Assembly: GCA_031255915.1 (NCBI GenBank)
Contig: JAIRRP010000012.1
Location: forward strand, 1-11,334
Direction of reading: 5' to 3'
From: Puniceicoccales bacterium
GTDB taxonomy: Bacteria; Verrucomicrobiota; Verrucomicrobiia; Opitutales; JAIRLG01
Length of the DNA: 11,334 nucleotides
This document shows positions 1 through 6,829 of this stretch, in pieces. Under the pieces are notes generated by a model. The model was not told the DNA's origin. It searched no databases and worked only from the letters and a program-made list of their open reading frames with translations. The position numbers and the translations under genes were made by a program. Numbering within the stretch: position 1 is the stretch's first letter; each line of letters starts with the position of its first letter.

Positions 1-34
1 CCACATCCGCTCTATCTTTCTTTTCGTTGCCTGA

Positions 35-54
35 TTTTGATGGCATCCTCTAGG
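35..54 (+). repeat. Right end of a GTCGTCAA-type inverted-repeat element
   Basis: TTTTGATGGCATCCTCTAGG closely matches the right end of the element at 5808-5957 (TTGACGACATCCTCTAGG). The preceding pyrimidine-rich bases (about 10-30) also resemble the interior just before that right end. The rest of the element would lie left of the window, so this is seen only as one end. Confidence 0.45.
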
Positions 55-73
55 TTCCGGAAGGTTTCTAGGG

Positions 74-199
74 CGTCTCCGGTCGATGGGGCGGGTTTGC
101 CGCCTTTGAGCCCTAACGGGCTCGCCCGCTACGCGGGCTGCGGTAAGGAAAAATGAAAGCTCCCGCTTTGCATTTTTCCCTTACCGCAAAGGCGGCAAA
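74..199 (+). repeat. Cloverleaf repeat, copy 1 (with left flank)
   Basis: The core 96-199 is closed by a perfect 13-bp stem, TTTGCCGCCTTTG (96-108) with CAAAGGCGGCAAA (187-199). Inside are three arms in order: short GAGCCC/GGGCTC (108-123), middle GCCCGC-TAC-GCGGGC (124-138), and a long arm beginning TGCGGTAAGG (139-148) and ending CCTTACCGCA (179-188). Positions 74-95 are a one-sided flank beginning CGTCTCC that is shared with copies 2, 3 and 4. It lies upstream of the bS22-like gene. Confidence 0.9.
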
Positions 200-230
200 C
201 AGGACGGGAGCCAGTTTTTACCTAAAATGA

Positions 231-260
231 AAAAGCTTTACTTCCCGCAGTGAAGCTTTT
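231..260 (+). terminator. Hairpin upstream of the bS22-like gene
   Basis: AAAAGCTTTAC (231-241) pairs with GTGAAGCTTTT (250-260) around an 8-base loop, with one G-U type position. The 3' arm ends in TTTT. It could be a weak terminator for a transcript entering from the left or a leader element of the small gene at 303. The arms are A/T-rich and no long U tract follows, so the role is uncertain. Confidence 0.3.
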
Positions 261-302
261 GTAATCTATGAAATCACTCATCAGAGTGGCTCCACAAATA
301 TC

Positions 303-404
303 ATGGGAAACCTTAAAAAGAAGCGTCGGTTAAAGATGAATAAACACAAGCGCAGCAAGCGCCTACGGGCAAATCGTCACAAGAAGCGCACATGGGGAGA
401 TTGA
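303..404 (+). CDS. bS22-like (AURKAIP1/COX24 domain) small ribosomal protein
   Basis: This is a 33-residue, extremely basic protein starting MGNLKKKRRLKMNKHK and ending KKRTWGD. Length, the initial MG, and the KKRR-x-KM-x-KHK pattern match the short AURKAIP1/COX24-domain proteins. In mycobacteria the 33-residue member is ribosomal protein bS22, and the mitochondrial relative is mS38; both bind small-subunit rRNA. By analogy it should be a structural component of the 30S subunit. No strong Shine-Dalgarno is visible: GAGTGG at 284-289 is the closest but lies in a small hairpin (CACTC 275-279 / GAGTG 284-288). It lies 101 bases before kdsB in the same direction and may share its transcript. It is so short that it is easily missed. 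Confidence 0.85.
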   Translation: MGNLKKKRRLKMNKHKRSKRLRANRHKKRTWGD

Positions 405-505
405 TCCCTTTCGCCAGAAACGGCGCGATTTGAAAATATTTTGCGTCCGTTATCCTCTTTTATTACCCGCATTGCACGATAGGTTTTCTGGTTTCATCTT
501 ATCAT

Positions 506-1246
506 ATGAAAATTTCCATTGTCATTCCGGCTCGATTTGCCTCCACAAGACTTCCCCGGAAACTTTTATTGGACTTGGCGGGACACCCGGTACTTTACCA
601 TACCTGGAAGCGAGCTTCTTCCATTCATGGCATTGACGAGGTGCTCATCCTTGCCGATTACGAAGAGGTCGCCGATGTCGCCCAAAAGTTTGGCGCAACG
701 GTTTGGATGACCGATCCCCAGTGCTCTTCGGGGACGGAGCGCATCGCTTCTGTGGCCGATCGCTTCGCCGGAGATTTCATCATCAATGTCCAGGGAGATG
801 AACCCTTCATCGATACGCAGCTCCTGGCAGCCATCGCTAATGACGCTCGAAAAGGGAATGGCGACATCATCACGGCCGCCTATCGCATTTCCGAGCTTTC
901 GGAGCTTGAGAACCCGAATCGCGTCAAGGTCGTTCTAGGTCACCAACGGGAGGCCCTCTATTTTTCGAGAAATCCTATTCCCTTCGTCCGCGATGTGGAA
1001 AAAAAATATTGGCTCCAATACAGCACCTTCTGGGGGCATATCGGCGTCTATGGCTACTCCAAAAGCTTCCTGCAGGACCTTCCTCATCTCCCTCCGGGCA
1101 TTCTTTCGGAAACGGAAAAACTGGAACAACTCCAGTTTCTCGAAGCCGGCAAGCGCATCCATGTCCTGGAGGCCTCGAAACCCACCCTGGGAATTGATAC
1201 GGCAGAGGATATGGAACGGGCAAGAAAATTGTTAAGCCCATCGTGA
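506..1246 (+). CDS. kdsB: 3-deoxy-manno-octulosonate cytidylyltransferase (CMP-Kdo synthetase)
   Basis: This 246-residue enzyme activates Kdo with CTP to give CMP-Kdo and pyrophosphate in the cytoplasm, supplying the sugar that links lipid A to core in LPS. Family landmarks in order: N-terminal nucleotide-binding loop IPARFASTRLPRK (7-19); SGTERIA around 75-81; the metal-binding NVQGDEP (94-100); LYFSRNPIP in the middle; HIGVYGY; EKLEQLQFLEAGKRIHV; and LGIDTAEDMERA near the C-terminus. Length equals the usual 245-250 residues, so the gene is complete. One difference from E. coli KdsB: the loop reads RLPRK instead of RLPGK. The ATG at 506 is chosen because it places the IPAR motif at the normal distance from the N-terminus; no good Shine-Dalgarno precedes it. 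It is preceded by the bS22-like gene and followed by a repeat-filled gap. Confidence 0.97.
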   Translation: MKISIVIPARFASTRLPRKLLLDLAGHPVLYHTWKRASSIHGIDEVLILADYEEVADVAQKFGATVWMTDPQCSSGTERIASVADRFAGDFIINVQGDEPFIDTQLLAAIANDARKGNGDIITAAYRISELSELENPNRVKVVLGHQREALYFSRNPIPFVRDVEKKYWLQYSTFWGHIGVYGYSKSFLQDLPHLPPGILSETEKLEQLQFLEAGKRIHVLEASKPTLGIDTAEDMERARKLLSPS

Positions 1247-1390
1247 GGAAATATCGGGATATCCTGCATCTGAAGGATGCGAATTCAGGCTTTGTCTTTC
1301 GAATGCCTTTTACTTTGTCGTGCTTTTTTCACTTCATCCTGAATTCATCGATGACCAGGAGCTCTCTTCGGCATTGAAAAGCTTTGTGTG

Positions 1391-1540
1391 CCCTAAAGGA
1401 TGTCGTCAAAACCGGACGGTAATCTTCTCCTCCTGTTCCACAATTTATCGGATAGGTCCTGTCCCCCCTGTGGCCTTTTCCCATCTCCTCTTTCTCTCTT
1501 TTTCCCTTTGTCCGTCTTTTATTTGAAGACGCTTTCCAGA
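1391..1540 (+). repeat. Short inverted-repeat element (MITE-like), copy E1
   Basis: The left end CCCTAAAGGATGTCGTCAAA (1391-1410) matches, inverted, a degraded right end at about 1520-1540 (TTTGAAGACGC). The interior carries a pyrimidine-rich tract whose CTCTCTTTTTCCCTTTGTC (about 1494-1512) recurs at the same relative place in the element at 5808-5957. Both elements come out at 150 bases. There is no coding capacity, so if mobile it would be non-autonomous. Its left end pairs even better (19 of 21) with 1696-1716, so an alternative extent is 1391-1716 with cloverleaf A inside. Confidence 0.5.
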
Positions 1541-1562
1541 AGTTTCGTCGGTCTCGGTGAGG

Positions 1563-1656
1563 GCCGGCTTTGTCCGGAAGAGGAAAAGGCCTCCGGCCTT
1601 TTCCCTTCCGGACGGCCCGCATAGCGGGCCCGATGCCAAAGGCATCGAAAGCCGGC
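1563..1656 (-). repeat. Cloverleaf repeat, copy A
   Basis: The closing stem is GCCGGCTTT (1563-1571) with AAAGCCGGC (1648-1656). Arms in plus-strand order: long arm 1573-1612 (TCCGGAAG...CTTCCGGA with an inner GGAAAAGGCC/GGCCTTTTCC), middle GGCCCGC-ATA-GCGGGCC (1614-1630), short CGATGCC-AAA-GGCATCG (1631-1647). Arm order is reversed relative to copies 1, 2 and B, so it is placed on the minus strand. Stem and outer-arm sequences differ from the other copies but still pair. Confidence 0.88.
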
Positions 1657-1695
1657 ACCCAAAAAACAGGACCCCCCAGCAAACGCCCCCGTTAA

Positions 1696-1716
1696 TTTTG
1701 ACGACGCCCTTTAGGG
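1696..1716. repeat. Solitary inverted-repeat end
   Basis: TTTTGACGACGCCCTTTAGG (1696-1715, then G) is the reverse complement of 1391-1411 at 19 of 21 positions. It is either the true right end of E1, which would then enclose cloverleaf A, or the remnant of another copy of the same family. Confidence 0.6.
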
Positions 1717-1827
1717 AAGCAAGGCTTGCGGAATATGGAGTGGGATGAAGCAGAGAAGGTACAAGGCAGATTTTCCCCGAAGCGAATTTCGGGATTTTTC
1801 AGCTCTTTCTTTTCTCCCGGTGTTCCC

Positions 1828-1922
1828 TTTGCCGGCTTTGGATTCCTTCGGAATCAGGCCCGCCATAGCGGGCCCACAGGGGAGCCATGATTCCATCATG
1901 GCTCCCCTGCAAAGCCGGCAAA
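1828..1922 (+). repeat. Cloverleaf repeat, copy B
   Basis: A perfect 13-bp closing stem TTTGCCGGCTTTG (1828-1840) / CAAAGCCGGCAAA (1910-1922) encloses a short arm GATTCC-TTC-GGAATC (1841-1855), the middle arm GGCCCGC...GCGGGCC (1857-1874), and a perfect 13-bp long arm AGGGGAGCCATGA (1878-1890) / TCATGGCTCCCCT (1896-1908). Arm order matches copies 1 and 2 and is the mirror of copy A, 171 bases to its left. The long arm has no sequence in common with those of the other copies. Confidence 0.9.
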
Positions 1923-2039
1923 TACGAGATGGCCCGATAGTAGCCTTTTTTCAATGATGGCCGTTTCTCATGGCCCGGCGGCGGTTTTTCTCAATCCCTT
2001 CCAATTTTTCTTGCCTTGGTGGCCTAATTTCACGCTCTC

Positions 2040-2046
2040 GGGGAGG
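2040..2046 (+). promoter_or_regulatory. Shine-Dalgarno deciding the ABC-F start
   Basis: GGGGAGG ends six bases before the ATG at 2053. This is the best ribosome-binding site in the area and favours 2053 over the in-frame ATG at 1954, which has none. Confidence 0.85.
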
Positions 2047-2052
2047 TATTCC

Positions 2053-3852
2053 ATGATCACCTGTCGAGATATTTCCTACTCCATTGGCAAACGGACGCTC
2101 TGGGAAGATGCTACATTCACGATTCCTCAAAATGCCAAGGTCGGCGTGGTGGGCTATAACGGCTGCGGCAAGACGACCCTCTTCCGCCTGTTGCGGGGAG
2201 AACTGCACCTCGACTCCGGCAACATCGATAAGCCGAAACGCTTGCGCATTCAGAGTGTCCGACAGGAAATCGACAACCAGGAAGAAAAACTCCTCTCCTT
2301 CGTCCTGTCGGCTGATGCCGAATGGCAATCCCTCAACGCCGCTCTCAACGAAGAACAAGACGCCGAAAGGATCGCCGAAATCTGCGACCGCTTCCAGATG
2401 ATCGACGGCTACACGGCCGAAAGCCGCGCTTCGGAAATCCTTCACGGTCTGGGCTTTTCCCAGGAGGATGTTTTTAAAACACTCTCCTGCTTTTCCGGCG
2501 GATGGCAGATGCGGGTCGCCCTGGCGGCAACACTCTTCGCACCATCGGATCTCCTACTTCTGGATGAACCGACCAATCATCTCGATCTGGAAACGACGCT
2601 CTGGCTCGAGGATTATCTCACCCAAGTGGATAAGACACTCCTGGTCATCAGCCATGACCGCCATTTTCTCAACCACCTCTGTACACATATTTTACACATC
2701 CACCACGGAGAGATAAAACTCTACACCGGCAATTACGATACCTTCGAAATAACCCGGAGGACTCAGGAAATAGCCCAGAGCAAAGCCCGAGAGAAACAGG
2801 AAAAGAATCGCGAACATCTGCAGTCGTTTGTCGACCGCTTCCGCTACAAAGCTTCCAAGGCTAAGCAGGCCCAAAGCCGACTCAAAATGCTCGCGCGGAT
2901 GGAATCGATCCCACCTTTAGTGCCCGATGCTGCGACCACTTTCTCCTTCCCTTCTCCCCAGAGCATCGACCGCATCCTGCTTTCTATCAAAAATGGTAGT
3001 GCCGGCTACGGTTCCCATCGGGTACTGCATGACCTCGATCTGCGCATCGACCTGGGAGATCGCATCGGAGTTTTGGGCGCGAACGGTAAGGGAAAATCCA
3101 CCCTAGCAAGATTGCTCGCGGGTAAGCTGGAATTGCAAGAAGGTAAGCTCCAGGTAACGAAGGGCCTGAAGGTGGCCTATTTCTCTCAACAGCTTACCGA
3201 AACACTGTCCCTACGGCAAACACCGGTGGAGGCCTTGGGTTCGGTACTGGTTGGCTATCCCGAGGCTCAGATCCGTTCGCAATTGGCACGCTTTGGGCTT
3301 TCCCAAAGCAAGGCAGAAACCCGCGTCGAGCTCCTTTCCGGCGGCGAAAAGACACGACTTCTCCTGGCGCTCATCACCCGAGATGCTCCCCATTTGCTCA
3401 TCCTGGATGAACCGACCAATCACCTGGACATCGATTCCAAGGAGGCGCTCATCAAGGCACTGCAGGATTATGGCGGAGCCGTCATCATCATTGCCCATGA
3501 CTTCTTCACCCTCGAAGCGGTTTGCGATCAGCTCTGGCTCATCGATGATGGTCACTGTCGACCCTATGCCGGAGATCTGGAAGATTACCGCCGAAGTCTA
3601 TTCCGAAAATCATCCCAATCCGTAGCCCGTAGCCCATCCAATTCGGCAAAATCCCAACCCAACACCGCTCCCAAGCTGGCTTCTCTGGAGCGTGAAATGG
3701 AATCAGTTCGTACGAAAAAGCTCGAGCTCGAGCGGCGTATGGGACAAAATTTTGATGCGCAAATCCGCATCGAATGGGAACAACAGCAGGAGCTCCTCGC
3801 AAAACTTGAGGACCAATGGTTAGAAATAACCGAGGCGGCCGAGAGCATTTGA
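2053..3852 (+). CDS. ABC-F family ATPase, YheS-like
   Basis: This soluble twin-ATPase protein has 599 residues and no membrane segments. ABC-F proteins bind the ribosomal E site and act on stalled or initiating ribosomes. The first ATPase domain has Walker A GYNGCGKT (34-41), signature SGGWQMR (from 148) and Walker B LLLLDEPTNHLD (D171, E172), followed by VISHDRHFL. The linker contains FRYKASKAKQAQSRLKMLAR, almost the E. coli YheS linker, which points to that subfamily. The second domain has GANGKGKS (342-349), LSGGEKTR (around 429) and LLILDEPTNHLD (D452, E453). Its histidine switch reads IIIAHDFF, without the arginine of SHDR. The tail, from about residue 540, is charged and coiled-coil-like. 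The ATG at 2053 is chosen for its Shine-Dalgarno and because the domain begins at once; an in-frame ATG at 1954 would add 33 residues that look non-homologous. dnaX follows 47 bases later, so the two are probably co-transcribed. Confidence 0.95.
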   Translation: MITCRDISYSIGKRTLWEDATFTIPQNAKVGVVGYNGCGKTTLFRLLRGELHLDSGNIDKPKRLRIQSVRQEIDNQEEKLLSFVLSADAEWQSLNAALNEEQDAERIAEICDRFQMIDGYTAESRASEILHGLGFSQEDVFKTLSCFSGGWQMRVALAATLFAPSDLLLLDEPTNHLDLETTLWLEDYLTQVDKTLLVISHDRHFLNHLCTHILHIHHGEIKLYTGNYDTFEITRRTQEIAQSKAREKQEKNREHLQSFVDRFRYKASKAKQAQSRLKMLARMESIPPLVPDAATTFSFPSPQSIDRILLSIKNGSAGYGSHRVLHDLDLRIDLGDRIGVLGANGKGKSTLARLLAGKLELQEGKLQVTKGLKVAYFSQQLTETLSLRQTPVEALGSVLVGYPEAQIRSQLARFGLSQSKAETRVELLSGGEKTRLLLALITRDAPHLLILDEPTNHLDIDSKEALIKALQDYGGAVIIIAHDFFTLEAVCDQLWLIDDGHCRPYAGDLEDYRRSLFRKSSQSVARSPSNSAKSQPNTAPKLASLEREMESVRTKKLELERRMGQNFDAQIRIEWEQQQELLAKLEDQWLEITEAAESI

Positions 3853-3899
3853 AAAACCTTGAAATGATGCTCCCATAAATTTCCATAAAGTGGATCATC

Positions 3900-5411
3900 A
3901 TGATTGATACCGAATATCAGGTCATTGCACGTCGCTGGAGGCCCAAGACATTTTCCGAACTCGTCGGGCAAGAACATATTACCAGGACACTGAAACAGGC
4001 CATTGAGCGCGATCGCGTTGCCCATGCGTTTCTCTTCATCGGGCCACGCGGAACCGGCAAGACTTCCACCGCACGTCTCCTGGCAGCGGCCCTCAATGCA
4101 ATGCCAAAGCCCTCATTTCAGGCTGATCCCAATCTTCCTTTAACACGAAGCATTTTAGAAGGAAATTGCGTCGACGTCATCGAAATCGACGGCGCTTCGA
4201 ATAATTCCGTCGAGCAAATACGGGCATTGCGCGAGGAATGCTACTATACCCCTGCCGAATGCCGTTATAAAATCTATATCCTGGATGAAATCCACATGCT
4301 GTCGATTTCCGCCTTCAATGCCCTACTGAAGGTATTGGAAGAGCCACCGGTACACGTGAAGTTCATCTTTGCGACGACGGAAGCTTCCAAAATCCCCGTG
4401 ACCATCGCTTCCCGTTGCCAGCGTTTCGAATTCCACCTGCTCTCACGGGAGACCCTCATCCAGGCACTACAGAAAATTGCCAAAATCGAAAATATCACCA
4501 TCGAACCCAGTGCCTTAGAAGCCATTTCCCGCATCGGCGGCGGAAGTATGCGGGACGCCCAGACCTACCTCGACCAGATGATCACCTTCAGTGACGGGAC
4601 GATCCGCGGTGAGGATGTTTTGGCCATCTATGGTCTGGCGACGACGGAAGAATTGGAGTCCTTTTTGAACTGCCTCTGGACGGAGGATTATCCCAAAATT
4701 TTGCAGTTGGCCGAAGCATTGGAGGCCCGTGGCTGCGATTTTCCCAAAATACTTCTGGATATTCAGGAACATATCCAGCGACGATTGGTGGAAAATCATC
4801 CTGGGAACGTCCCTGCGGGCCTCTCCGTCTCGACCCTCGCCAAGGTATTGGAGCAGCTGAGCTCTTCCTACGAGAGTGTGAAATCCGGACTTTCCGAAAA
4901 GGTGAACTTTGAAATGACCCTCTTTCGAGCCATTGAGGCCTGTCAGCTGCGAGCCATCGATGACGTGCTGCGGCAATTGCGGGAACAGGTAAGGATGGAC
5001 GAAGCTCCTTCCGCCTCTTTCCCTTCATCTTCTTTCAACCTTTCTTCGTATCCTACATCCCTCGCCGTACCTTCTTTTCCTTGCTCGCCCGAAGGTCTCT
5101 CCGCATCCCCCCTACCCTCCTCATCCCGCTCTTCCGAAAAATCACTGGGCCCAGTAGTAACGGGAACAGAGGAATCAGAACCTGCGGGAAACCTCTCCCC
5201 TGTGGAGAAATCTTTTTTTTCGGCAGAATCCTTCACCGGAAAAGAAGCGGAATTTACGGAAAGCATCTCTCCGACCGCATCCCTTACCGATGAAACGGAA
5301 AAGTCCGTATCTCCCTCATCGGCTCCTTCTCTCTCGTCCCATCAAGACCTAGTCGCCAAACTCCCCTCTTCAACACGTCAGAAACTCACGGAAGTCTTTG
5401 GGGTGGAGTGA
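3900..5411 (+). CDS. dnaX: DNA polymerase III subunit gamma/tau, lacking the zinc-binding cysteines
   Basis: This is the ATPase of the clamp loader that places the sliding clamp on primed DNA (503 residues). Motifs: YQVIARRWRPKTFSELVGQEH (from residue 6), Walker A GPRGTGKT (48-55), IEIDGASNNSVEQIR (95-108), Walker B YILDEIHML (D129, E130), sensor-1 FIFATTE, SRC arginine finger around 171-173, and sensor-2 GGSMRDAQ. Domain III continues to about residue 360. The remaining 140 residues are rich in Ser, Pro and Glu, probably disordered, ending in a short possibly structured tail (LPSSTRQKLTEVFGVE). The zinc module normally reads C-x8-C-x2-C-x2-C after ALN; here these positions are A67, D76, L79 and T82, with spacing to the IEID motif unchanged. 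The usual ybaB and recR neighbours do not follow. No strong Shine-Dalgarno is seen; the ATG fits the family start. Length lies between E. coli gamma (431) and tau (643). Confidence 0.96.
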   Translation: MIDTEYQVIARRWRPKTFSELVGQEHITRTLKQAIERDRVAHAFLFIGPRGTGKTSTARLLAAALNAMPKPSFQADPNLPLTRSILEGNCVDVIEIDGASNNSVEQIRALREECYYTPAECRYKIYILDEIHMLSISAFNALLKVLEEPPVHVKFIFATTEASKIPVTIASRCQRFEFHLLSRETLIQALQKIAKIENITIEPSALEAISRIGGGSMRDAQTYLDQMITFSDGTIRGEDVLAIYGLATTEELESFLNCLWTEDYPKILQLAEALEARGCDFPKILLDIQEHIQRRLVENHPGNVPAGLSVSTLAKVLEQLSSSYESVKSGLSEKVNFEMTLFRAIEACQLRAIDDVLRQLREQVRMDEAPSASFPSSSFNLSSYPTSLAVPSFPCSPEGLSASPLPSSSRSSEKSLGPVVTGTEESEPAGNLSPVEKSFFSAESFTGKEAEFTESISPTASLTDETEKSVSPSSAPSLSSHQDLVAKLPSSTRQKLTEVFGVE

Positions 5412-5528
5412 GTCGAAGTGAGAATATTCATCAGCAATACCATCCCTGCGGAAACTCTCTTGCCGAAGCCTCAAATCCATCCTCATTGGTGGTACCCGTT
5501 CTCATTTTAAATTGCCCATTCACAGCAC

Positions 5529-5655
5529 CGTCTCCGTCCGACCGGCGGGTCCTGTCGCCTTTGAGCCCTTCGGGCTCTGGCCCGCTACGCGGGCCACGGA
5601 AAGGAAAAATGAAAGCTCCCGCTTTGCATTTTTCCCTTGCCGCAAAGGCGGCAGG
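5529..5655 (+). repeat. Cloverleaf repeat, copy 2 (with left flank)
   Basis: The closing stem is CCTGTCGCCTTTG (5551-5563) with CAAAGGCGGCAGG (5643-5655), with one G-T position. Arms: short GAGCCC-TTC-GGGCTC, middle GCCCGC-TAC-GCGGGC, then a long arm whose tip GAAAGCTCCCGCTTTG is identical to copy 1. The left flank from 5529 begins CGTCTCC as in copy 1. It starts about 117 bases after the dnaX stop. Confidence 0.92.
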
Positions 5656-5807
5656 CCGAATACTCCCAAACCCGAAGAAATTATCAGATATTTCTACAAC
5701 TCTACCCGACTTCCTAAAGGCAATAAGAGAACACTTAAAATATTAGCCCAAAACGGCCGAAGAGGTAACCCGTTCCTCACCTCCTAAGGCCACCACCTTC
5801 CAGAACA

Positions 5808-5957
5808 TTAGAGAGTGTCGTCAAAATCAGGCAGCAAAAAGGGAAATAGAGCGAATGTGGAATATGAAAACAAGTCTCCTGTGTGTCCTTTTTTACATTC
5901 CTTCTTTCTTCCCTCTCTTTTTCCCTTTGTCAACCTCTCTTGACGACATCCTCTAGG
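5808..5957 (+). repeat. Short inverted-repeat element (MITE-like), copy E2
   Basis: The left end TTAGAGAGTGTCGTCAAAA (5808-5826) is the imperfect inverse of the right end TTGACGACATCCTCTAGG (5940-5957). The interior has a purine-rich left half and a pyrimidine-rich right half, including CTCTCTTTTTCCCTTTGTC, which is shared with E1. It is 150 bases long with no coding capacity. No target-site duplication could be identified with confidence. Confidence 0.6.
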
Positions 5958-6040
5958 CCATGACAGAAGAAACCTGCCTCATCCGGATAGCGACCCAAGA
6001 GGGCAGTGCCGCAATGGAGTTTACTTTTTCCAAGGATAAA

Positions 6041-6061
6041 CCCTAAGCACCATCTTTAGGG
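6041..6061 (-). terminator. Weak hairpin after the minus-strand orphan gene
   Basis: CCCTAA (6041-6046) pairs with TTAGGG (6056-6061). Read on the minus strand it begins three bases after the stop codon of the 6065-6664 gene and is followed by TTTATCC. The stem is only 6 bp and the U run short, so it is a marginal terminator. Confidence 0.3.
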
Positions 6062-6064
6062 CGT

Positions 6065-6664
6065 TCATAGGTTATTTTGAACCCAAGACGACATCCCTAA
6101 TTCTCTTCTCTGCTGCGAAGAATCCAAACGTTGCTGACGATATGCTTCGCAGAGCCTCTCGTAATTTTGACGCGCTTCCGCGGTGTGATCGGGCCTTCCG
6201 TTAGCTATATCCCGAACGGCCTGGGCAAGAGCAGCCATGGCATCTAATTTCTCCATACATTCGGCCAAAAATTCTCTCATCGTCGCGAAATCTATCAGGC
6301 AATGATCCCACGTATCCTCTAGAAAAAATCGCCTCGCTAGCGGAAGATCGAAACGCTCATTCCTCATGAGTCCCGCTATCGATCTCTCCATAAAATATAG
6401 GTACCCATCTTTGCTCCAATCCAATAAACATCTCACATTATCGATCCCTCTTGAAATCAGTCGCAGCGGATCAGCAATAGCCTCAGGAGCAATCTCTTCT
6501 CCCATCCTTTCATCGTTTAATGCATTATTATTTTCCCTAAAAACTGGCTGTATATCTGTAGCCTCGGGAACACTTTGCCTCTCACCCTCTTCTATACGAG
6601 CTAAAAGAGAAGAGCATGAAGTACAAAAGACCCCCACTATCCTCATCCAATACTTTCCATCCAC
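6065..6664 (-). CDS. Hypothetical protein, orphan, alpha-helical
   Basis: I do not recognise this 199-residue protein. The first 25 residues contain a short hydrophobic, Cys-rich stretch (MRIVGVFCTSCSSLLA); the rest is polar and looks mostly helical, e.g. FLAECMEKLDAMAALAQAVR and ARQNYERLCEAYRQQRLDSS. There is no catalytic motif or clear membrane helix; weak export through the N-terminal stretch is possible but not a convincing signal peptide. An in-frame ATG at 6646 has GGAAAG about nine bases ahead and might be the real start, giving 193 residues. Its 3' end is repeated in broken form at 6830-6962, in the same orientation, showing that it belongs to a locally duplicated family. That history supports it being or having been a real gene, but expression is unproven. 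Confidence 0.55.
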   Translation of the reverse strand: MDGKYWMRIVGVFCTSCSSLLARIEEGERQSVPEATDIQPVFRENNNALNDERMGEEIAPEAIADPLRLISRGIDNVRCLLDWSKDGYLYFMERSIAGLMRNERFDLPLARRFFLEDTWDHCLIDFATMREFLAECMEKLDAMAALAQAVRDIANGRPDHTAEARQNYERLCEAYRQQRLDSSQQRRELGMSSWVQNNL

Positions 6665-6829
6665 GAAATGGAAATTTTATAAACAGAATCAGTTCCGTCA
6701 ATGTAGAATTTTGCCTTCACAGGAAGGGTTTCCCTAAAAAAAGAAGTGAGACCACTCGTTATTTTTCCTTCGTCAGGGACAAAATTTTAAATGTCATCTT
6801 CGGGTGCCCACAGACGCTTCACGCGTCCA

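Larger units (their letters stand above)
1247..2052. other. Gene-free gap made of repeats (kdsB to ABC-F)
   Basis: No credible coding region lies here; open frames in this stretch run through palindromes. It holds an inverted repeat after kdsB (GAATTCAGG 1281-1289 / CCTGAATTC 1338-1346, arms about 50 bases apart), the inverted-repeat element at 1391-1540, cloverleaf copies A and B, a solitary element end at 1696-1716, and the leader of the ABC-F gene. The last 99 bases (1954-2052) are open in frame with the ABC-F gene but lie upstream of its Shine-Dalgarno. Confidence 0.7.
5412..6064. other. Gene-free gap after dnaX
   Basis: It holds cloverleaf copy 2 (5529-5655) and inverted-repeat element E2 (5808-5957). 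In 5656-5807 I see nothing recognisable. A 28-codon open frame at 5960-6046 has no ribosome-binding site at a usable distance and no recognisable product. No clear dnaX terminator other than the cloverleaf is visible. Confidence 0.6.

Noticed and set aside
1329..1682. Minus-strand open frame of 117 codons
   Set aside because: It runs through the inverted-repeat element and cloverleaf A; its length comes from G/C-rich palindromes and the protein is low-complexity and basic.
1932..1951. GGC...GCC followed by T6 before the ABC-F gene, as a terminator
   Set aside because: The stem is only about 3 bp; not enough for intrinsic termination.
1954..2052. 33-codon in-frame extension of the ABC-F gene starting at ATG 1954
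   Set aside because: No ribosome-binding site there, while GGGGAGG precedes ATG 2053 and the ATPase domain begins directly after it.
5960..6046. 28-codon open frame beginning MTEETCLIRIAT
   Set aside because: No usable Shine-Dalgarno, no recognisable product, and it starts three bases after a repeat end. Likely chance.
6083..6100. Possible inverted-repeat element end (GGGATGTCGTC on the minus strand) inside the orphan gene
   Set aside because: The bases encode LGMSS, are shared with the relic at 6830-6962 as coding sequence, and lack the following CAAAA; probably coincidence.
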